Shown here: piece by piece, positions 44,585 through 49,011 of the stretch
Position numbering within the stretch: the first letter of the stretch is position 1
How the letters are laid out: the number at the start of each line of letters is the position of its first letter
Assembly: GCA_019429205.1 (NCBI GenBank)
Contig: JAHYIT010000023.1
Span: 1-49,011, forward strand
DNA: 49,011 nt
Direction of reading: 5' to 3'
Source of the DNA: Mariniphaga sp.
Lineage (GTDB): Bacteria; Bacteroidota; Bacteroidia; Bacteroidales; Prolixibacteraceae
Made by a program: the position numbers and the translations under genes
Notes under the pieces: model-generated
Database searches by the model: none
What the model was told of the DNA's origin: nothing
What the model saw: the letters and a program-made list of their open reading frames with translations, nothing else

Positions 44585-44775
44585 AACGCACAAAACTCAT
44601 AAAACATTTATCAAAAAATGGATGTGTTGTGCTTCGGCAAGGAAAGAAGCATAGTATTTTTTATAATCCGTTAACTGGAAAAATTTCAGCAGTTCCAAGA
44701 CATCCTGACATTAAACAGTTTACGGTTGAGAAAATTTGTAAAGATTTGGAATTGTTATTCCCGACAGGTAAATAA
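44581..44775 (+). CDS. hicA: HicA-type mRNA interferase toxin
   Basis: 64 residues with the double-stranded RNA-binding-like fold. The catalytic His is in RQGKKHSIFYNP (His24), and the end reads PRHPDIKQFTVEKICKDLEL. It would cut mRNA when free of HicB. The gene is followed by a strong terminator. Confidence 0.9.
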   Translation: MKRTKLIKHLSKNGCVVLRQGKKHSIFYNPLTGKISAVPRHPDIKQFTVEKICKDLELLFPTGK

Positions 44776-44790
44776 TGAACTATCTTCAAA

Positions 44791-44833
44791 AAGAAGTCCG
44801 ACATGAAAATTTCAGGTCGGACTTCTTTTTTTT
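44791..44833. terminator. bidirectional terminator between hicA and dapL
   Basis: A 12-base perfect stem (aagaagtccgac / gtcggacttctt) with a 13-base loop, followed by a T-run on the plus strand (44826-44833) and preceded by an A-rich run that serves the minus strand. It separates the convergent hicBA and dapL. Confidence 0.85.
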
Positions 44834-44852
44834 GAGAGTCGTGTAAAAGTTT

Positions 44853-46079
44853 TTATTTCAGATTCTTAATCCGTTCCATCGCCTCAATGGTATTTTCCCT
44901 GTCTGCAAATGCAGAAAAGCGAAAATAACCTTCGCCGGCAGGACCGAATCCCGAACCTGGCGTTCCCACCACATTGGCTTCGTTCAGCACTTTGTCGAAG
45001 AAATCCCATGAACTCATTCCGTTTTTAGTTTTTACCCAAATGTATGGTGCATTTACTCCTCCAAACACTTCGTAACCTGCTTCGGTGAGGCTTTCCTTCA
45101 TAATCCTGGCATTTTCCAGGTAATAGGCAATAATTTCGGCCACTTCTTTTTTGCCCTGTTCGGTGTAAACCGCTGCCGCTGCTTTTTGCACGGGGTACGA
45201 AACGCCGTTGAATTTAGTCGATTGCCGGCGGTTCCAAAGCGGCTTTACCGGATGAGTTTTTCCTTCTGAATCGAAAGCTTTTAGTTCTGACGGAACCACG
45301 GTAAACGCGCAGCGTGTGCCTGTAAAACCTGCAGTTTTGGAGAAGCTGCGGAATTCGATGGCCACCTCTTTGGCGCCATCAATTTCGTAAATGGAATGTG
45401 GAATGCCTTCTTCGGTAATGAAAGCTTCGTAAGCGGCATCATATAAAATAATGCTTTTGTTTTTTGCAGCGTAGTCCACCCATTTTTTCAACTCTTCTTT
45501 AGTGGCTACCGTACCCATTGGATTATTGGGGTAACACAGGAAAATTAAATCAGGAGTTTCTTCGGGCAACCTTGGAATAAAGTTGTTTTCAATGGTACAC
45601 GGCATGTAAATGATGCCTTCATAATGCCCGGAATCATATCCGCCTGTTTTGCCTGCCATTACAGTGGTGTCGGCGTAAACCGGGTAAACAGGGTCGCAGA
45701 TGGCAATTTTGTTGTCGTTACCGAAAATTTCCTGGATGTTTCCGGTGTCGCATTTCGAGCCGTCGGAAATAAAAATATCGTCTGCCGAAATATCGATGCC
45801 ATTTTCCTGATAGGCATTTTTTGCAATGGCTTCGCGTAAGAATGCATAGCCCTGTTCCGGTCCGTAACCTTTAAACGTTTCAGCCTTGGCCATTTCGTCC
45901 ACCCCTTCGTGGAAAGCTTTTACCACGCTGGGCACCAGCGGTTGGGTAACGTCGCCAATGCCCATTTTAATTACTTTTTTGTCGGGGTTCGCTGCTATAA
46001 ACTCACTCACCCTTCTTCCAATTTCCGGGAAGAGATAGCCTGCCTGAAGTTTCAGGTAGTTTTCATTAATTTTTGCCAT
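44853..46079 (-). CDS. dapL: LL-diaminopimelate aminotransferase
   Basis: 408 residues. PLP lysine is Lys248 in [15 protein letters not shown], with the DapL start [20 protein letters not shown] and [10 protein letters not shown]. It makes LL-diaminopimelate from tetrahydrodipicolinate and glutamate in one step, bypassing the acylated route. It diverges from dapF and lysA across 127 bases, placing three late steps of lysine synthesis in one locus. Confidence 0.95.
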   Translation of the reverse strand: MAKINENYLKLQAGYLFPEIGRRVSEFIAANPDKKVIKMGIGDVTQPLVPSVVKAFHEGVDEMAKAETFKGYGPEQGYAFLREAIAKNAYQENGIDISADDIFISDGSKCDTGNIQEIFGNDNKIAICDPVYPVYADTTVMAGKTGGYDSGHYEGIIYMPCTIENNFIPRLPEETPDLIFLCYPNNPMGTVATKEELKKWVDYAAKNKSIILYDAAYEAFITEEGIPHSIYEIDGAKEVAIEFRSFSKTAGFTGTRCAFTVVPSELKAFDSEGKTHPVKPLWNRRQSTKFNGVSYPVQKAAAAVYTEQGKKEVAEIIAYYLENARIMKESLTEAGYEVFGGVNAPYIWVKTKNGMSSWDFFDKVLNEANVVGTPGSGFGPAGEGYFRFSAFADRENTIEAMERIKNLK

Positions 46080-46118
46080 ATTATTTTTGAATTATTTGCT
46101 CTTTTGTGTACATGTACG

Positions 46119-46126
46119 CAAAGTTA
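46119..46126 (-). promoter_or_regulatory. putative -7 box for dapL
   Basis: TAACTTTG on the minus strand, 39 bases before the dapL ATG, with a TTG 16 bases further upstream. A palindrome GTACATGTAC (46108-46117) follows the box at the likely transcript start. Confidence 0.5.
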
Positions 46127-46188
46127 AAAATAAATTGATGAGCAAAGAATTCGTTTGGCTTAGCCGGAGAAAATTGACTGATGTTTAA

Positions 46189-46196
46189 TACTTTTG
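46189..46196 (+). promoter_or_regulatory. putative -7 box for dapF
   Basis: TACTTTTG, 10-19 bases before the candidate dapF starts, matches TAnnTTTG; the close spacing favours the second ATG (46216) as the real start. Confidence 0.45.
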
Positions 46197-46206
46197 TAAA
46201 ATTAAA

Positions 46207-47076
46207 ATGCGAGTTATGCAAAATTCATTTGTAAAATCCCATGGTTTGGGAAACGATTATATTGTTTTAAATCAGAATGAAATCAGTTTTGAACTCAATG
46301 AAAATGCCATCAGGAAAATTTGCGATGTGCATTTTGGCATTGGCTCCGACGGCATTCTGCTGAAAGTGCCCAGTTTTAATGCTCAGTTCGGATTGCGTAT
46401 TCTGAATCCCGACGGTTCGGAAGCTGAAAAAAGCGGTAACGGACTGCGCATTTTTGCCAAATACCTGTTCGATTACCAGTTCGCCAAATCGAGGAAATTT
46501 ACCATCGAAACGCTGGGTGGACTGGTTCAGGCGGAAATCATTCTGGAGAAAAATGGGAAAGCAAAAGCCGTGAAAGTGGATATGGGCAAGGCCATTTTTT
46601 CTTCTCCCGAAATACCGGTGAATTGCGAAAAAGAGGAGTGCATCGATGAAACGTTGCACCTGGAATACCGCGATTATTTGATAAACTGTGTTTCGGTTGG
46701 AAATCCGCATTGCGTGATTTTAACCGATAACCTCGACGAGAAGGAAGTAAAAACTTTCGGCCCGCAAATTGAAACCAATCCGTTTTTTCCCAACCGCATT
46801 AATGTGCAGTTTGCCAAAGTTGTTTCGCCAACCGAAGTGGAAGTGATGATTTGGGAACGCGGCGCAGGCTGGACCCTGGCGTCGGGAAGTTCGGCTTGCG
46901 CGGTGGCTGCGGTTACCGTTAAAAAAGGGTTGACCCAACGTTGCCTGACCGTAAAAATGCCCGGCGGCGATTTGAGAATTGAAACCGACGAAAACTGGAA
47001 CATGCGCATGACAGGCGAAGTAAGCGAAATTGCAGGTGGTGTTTTAAGTCGGGAACTTGTTGCCGAACTGGTCTGA
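46207..47076 (+). CDS. dapF: diaminopimelate epimerase-family protein with both catalytic Cys replaced by Ser
   Basis: 289 residues (286 if the ATG at 46216 is used) with the two-lobed DapF fold: KSHGLGNDYIVL, CDVHFGIGSDGIL, VSVGNPHCVI and NRINVQFAKV are all standard. The two active-site motifs are altered. Where DapF has CGNG, this has KSGNGLRIFAKYL with Ser76 (codon AGC 46432-46434). Where DapF has ACG(T/S)G(A/S)CA, this has 'ERGAGWTLASGSSACA' with Ser226 (TCG 46882-46884). In studied DapF enzymes both Cys are needed to move the alpha-proton. The dapL and lysA neighbours argue for action on diaminopimelate, but the chemistry cannot be taken for granted. I recall similar Ser-Ser homologues annotated as DapF in other phyla. 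Confidence 0.85.
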   Translation: MRVMQNSFVKSHGLGNDYIVLNQNEISFELNENAIRKICDVHFGIGSDGILLKVPSFNAQFGLRILNPDGSEAEKSGNGLRIFAKYLFDYQFAKSRKFTIETLGGLVQAEIILEKNGKAKAVKVDMGKAIFSSPEIPVNCEKEECIDETLHLEYRDYLINCVSVGNPHCVILTDNLDEKEVKTFGPQIETNPFFPNRINVQFAKVVSPTEVEVMIWERGAGWTLASGSSACAVAAVTVKKGLTQRCLTVKMPGGDLRIETDENWNMRMTGEVSEIAGGVLSRELVAELV

Positions 47077-47154
47077 TTCAGTGGTTTTATTAATTCTCCA
47101 CTAAATATTCTATCCATTATTTAGAATTAATCCAAAAAGTAGAACCCGAAATAG

Positions 47155-47162
47155 TACATTTG
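47155..47162 (+). promoter_or_regulatory. putative -7 box for lysA
   Basis: TACATTTG, 27 bases before the lysA ATG at 47190, matches TAnnTTTG; lysA may thus be transcribed apart from dapF. Confidence 0.4.
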
Positions 47163-47189
47163 TGTTGTATGTTAACAATTTAAAAAGTT

Positions 47190-48455
47190 ATGGCAGAGAA
47201 ATATATTCCGTTCTCAAAAGAAGAAGTTGAAAAAATAATTGAAAATTATCCTACACCGTTTCATATTTACGATGAAAAAGCTATTCGTGAAAATGCCCGC
47301 GGGTTTAAAAAAGCTTTCGAATGGAATGACGGATTTAAGGAATATTTTGCTGTAAAAGCCACCCCGAATCCCTACCTGGTAAAAATTTTGAGAGAAGAAG
47401 GTTTTGGAGCCGACTGCAGCTCGGAAGTTGAGCTGGATCTGGTGAAACGCATTGGCATGAGCGGGGAAGAGATTATACTTACTTCCAACGACACACCGGC
47501 TTCGGAATTTCGTGCAGCCAAAGAACTGGGCGCCATAATTAATCTCGATGATATTTCGCACATCGAATATCTGGAGAAAAATGTTGGTTTGCCGGAAACC
47601 ATTTGTATGCGTTACAACCCGGGCGACCTGAAACAGGGTAACCTGATTATCGGTCATCCGGAGGAAGCCAAATACGGTTTTACGCACGACCAGATTATTA
47701 AGGGCTACCGCATTTTAAAAAGCAAAGGAGTGAAAAAGTTTGGTGTGCATACCATGGTGGCATCCAACGAACTCGACCCCGATTATTTTATTGAAACAGC
47801 AGAATTGCTTTTTAATCTCATTGTTGAAGTGAACGAAAAAGCCGGTGTGAAAATCAGTTTTGCCAATCTGGGCGGAGGTGTAGGCATTCCTTACAAACCG
47901 GAAGAAAAGGCGGTTGATTTGGAATATGTGAGTGCCGGAATTAAAAAATTGTACGAAGAAAAAATTGAAAAAAATGGCCTGGCGCCACTGAAAATCTTTT
48001 TTGAACTGGGACGTGCCATTACCGGGCCTTACGGATATCTGGTTTCAAAAGTACTGCACATGAAAAAAACCTACAAACAGTTTGCCGGGCTCGATGCCAG
48101 CATGGTGAATTTGATGCGGCCCGGAATGTACGGCGCCTACCATCACATTACAGTTTTGGGAAAAGAAAATGAGTCACACGATCAAAAATACGATGTAACC
48201 GGTTCGCTGTGTGAAAACAACGACAAGTTTGCCATCGACCGTATGTTGCCCGAAGTGGAGTACGGCGATATTGTTGTAATTCACGATGCCGGCGCACACG
48301 GGCACGCCATGGGATTCAACTACAACGGCAAGCTGAAATCTGCTGAGCTGCTGCTTCGCGAAAACGGCGAAGTGAAACAAATCCGCCGCCCCGAAACCGT
48401 GGAGGATTATTTCGCCACCCTCGATTTTGGAGGATTGAAGGATTTTGAAGTGTAG
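47190..48455 (+). CDS. lysA: diaminopimelate decarboxylase-family PLP enzyme, atypical clade
   Basis: 421 residues, fold-type III PLP decarboxylase. Lys56 (FAVKATPNP) binds PLP, the glycine loop is NLGGGVGIPYKP, and Cys341 lies in CENNDKF. Several positions differ from standard LysA: the HIGSQ motif is replaced by HTMVASN (His187), EPGR by ELGR (272-275), and GAYG by GAHG (368-371). Such changes mark a separate clade that databases also call LysA. With DapL and DapF it would complete lysine synthesis by removing CO2 from meso-diaminopimelate, but a changed substrate or stereochemistry is possible. Confidence 0.85.
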   Translation: MAEKYIPFSKEEVEKIIENYPTPFHIYDEKAIRENARGFKKAFEWNDGFKEYFAVKATPNPYLVKILREEGFGADCSSEVELDLVKRIGMSGEEIILTSNDTPASEFRAAKELGAIINLDDISHIEYLEKNVGLPETICMRYNPGDLKQGNLIIGHPEEAKYGFTHDQIIKGYRILKSKGVKKFGVHTMVASNELDPDYFIETAELLFNLIVEVNEKAGVKISFANLGGGVGIPYKPEEKAVDLEYVSAGIKKLYEEKIEKNGLAPLKIFFELGRAITGPYGYLVSKVLHMKKTYKQFAGLDASMVNLMRPGMYGAYHHITVLGKENESHDQKYDVTGSLCENNDKFAIDRMLPEVEYGDIVVIHDAGAHGHAMGFNYNGKLKSAELLLRENGEVKQIRRPETVEDYFATLDFGGLKDFEV

Positions 48456-48545
48456 TTTTCAGGTTGACAGAGGAAAGATTTTTGCTACAAAGGCAGGAAG
48501 TGAAATAGAGTTTCAATCCAAGTGATTTACATTACTTTGATAACC

Positions 48546-48612
48546 GACCTCAGCGAGGTCATATGTTTATAGCAATGGAAAATCAACAGGTGTACGACTC
48601 CGGCTGGAGTCG
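48546..48612. repeat. REP-like pair of short palindromes
   Basis: Two hairpins 34 bases apart: gacctc-agc-gaggtc (48546-48560, wait-free perfect 6-base stem) and cgactcc-ggct-ggagtcg (48595-48612, perfect 7-base stem). Both are GC-rich in an otherwise AT-rich gap and lie within 100 bases of the end of a transposase-like gene. I recall near-identical text scattered in Bacteroidota genomes, which suggests a dispersed mobile repeat. The rest of 48456-48706 has no gene. Confidence 0.6.
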
Positions 48613-48706
48613 AATAAAAAAAAACGACTTTTTTTTATAAACACAGACTTCGTCAGTTTCTATTTTTTAACCTCAGCAAATATCAGACTTCCAAGACTAT
48701 CGTAAA

Positions 48707-49011
48707 TTAAATCGCGACTGTTTTGTAAATCAGCTTTAAATTTGTGAGGGGGAAACAAGTTTCTGTTTGGTTTAAAAAAGCACATAATTGTTTCACTGCC
48801 TGGTTTGCCCTTGGGGTAGAAAGCGAATGCAAATTGATGGTCAGGGTATTATTTTGATAATCTGGTACCATATCTGCATCGCTTGTAAATATTTCTTTTA
48901 AAATAACCCGTCCCTCTTTTTGGGTGCTTTTATAAAACTCTGGCATAATGTTGTATAGCGCTGATTCTGCCCTGTAACTGAGCATTATGATTGCATTTTT
49001 TAGTTTTTTAC
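48707..49011 (-). CDS. C-terminal part of a transposase-like protein
   Basis: The minus-strand frame is open to the window edge (codons upstream of the first ATG at 48985 read KKLKNAII), so the gene begins outside. The visible 100 or so residues include 'MLSYRAESALYNIMPEFYKS', 'EGRVILKEIFTSDADMVPDY' and LNQTETCFP. From memory this is the C-terminal end of a family annotated as putative transposase in Bacteroidota; I cannot name the IS family. The nearby REP-like palindromes support a mobile context. Confidence 0.55.
   Translation of the reverse strand, partial: KKLKNAIIMLSYRAESALYNIMPEFYKSTQKEGRVILKEIFTSDADMVPDYQNNTLTINLHSLSTPRANQAVKQLCAFLNQTETCFPLTNLKLIYKTVAI

Noticed and set aside
1-49011. 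CRISPR array, tRNA or rRNA genes, prophage
   Set aside because: No regularly spaced repeats, no cloverleaf-like sequences with CCA ends, and no structural or replication phage genes were seen. Coverage was by eye, so a single tRNA could be missed.

Overview
The window looks like chromosomal DNA from a Bacteroidota bacterium, most likely of the marine/sediment Marinilabiliales (Prolixibacteraceae-like) kind. Evidence: a SusC/SusD outer-membrane pair, the type IX secretion proteins PorX and PorW, an ATP synthase operon without atpD/atpC, an LL-diaminopimelate aminotransferase, DUF4296, and repeated -7 boxes of the Bacteroidota form TAnnTTTG upstream of genes. Placement below phylum level is inference. 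I see no tRNA, rRNA, CRISPR array or prophage.

Layout. 1-3.9 kb: the 3' end of a glycan- or nutrient-uptake locus (susC partial, susD broken by an in-frame stop, surface lipoprotein). 4.0-8.5 kb: an AT-rich accessory island with an ApeA-like HEPN protein, a decayed restriction-modification locus (internally deleted PmeII-type endonuclease, 58-residue protein, intact HNH endonuclease, truncated DNA methylase) and a DUF89 pseudogene. 8.5-13.8 kb: porW-porX. 14-17.3 kb: Mrp ATPase, YkvA-like protein, TSUP permease, methyltransferase. 17.3-23.4 kb: ATP synthase operon headed by a bactofilin gene. 23.7-25.4 kb: yceD-rpmF-fabH. 25.5-30.8 kb: sulfatase, kbl, two paralogous exported proteins, rlmN. 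30.9-31.6 kb: an MNT-HEPN pair whose HEPN gene has an amber stop. 31.6-38.1 kb: RACo-like protein, DUF4296 lipoprotein plus amidohydrolase, an ECF sigma/anti-sigma/Spy-like operon, and a PEP-synthase regulator. 38.2-39.7 kb: a shikimate-kinase-like remnant, a radical SAM protein, mazEF. 39.8-44.8 kb: pntAA-pntAB-pntB, an aminotransferase, hicBA. 44.8-48.5 kb: dapL diverging from dapF-lysA. 48.5-49 kb: REP-like hairpins and the end of a transposase-like gene.

How it fits together. The housekeeping part supports respiration-coupled ATP synthesis, NAD(P)H balance by the transhydrogenase, and lysine/peptidoglycan precursor supply by DapL-DapF-LysA. Between these blocks sit small conflict modules (HEPN, R-M, MNT-HEPN, MazEF, HicBA), several in visible decay: at least six genes are broken or truncated.

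The most interesting points are: (1) a DapF homologue in which both catalytic cysteines are serine, next to an atypical LysA; (2) the HEPN/R-M island with a long inverted-repeat structure at its centre; (3) three divergent copies of one domain at the C-terminus of PorW; and (4) a bactofilin gene overlapping the ATP synthase operon.
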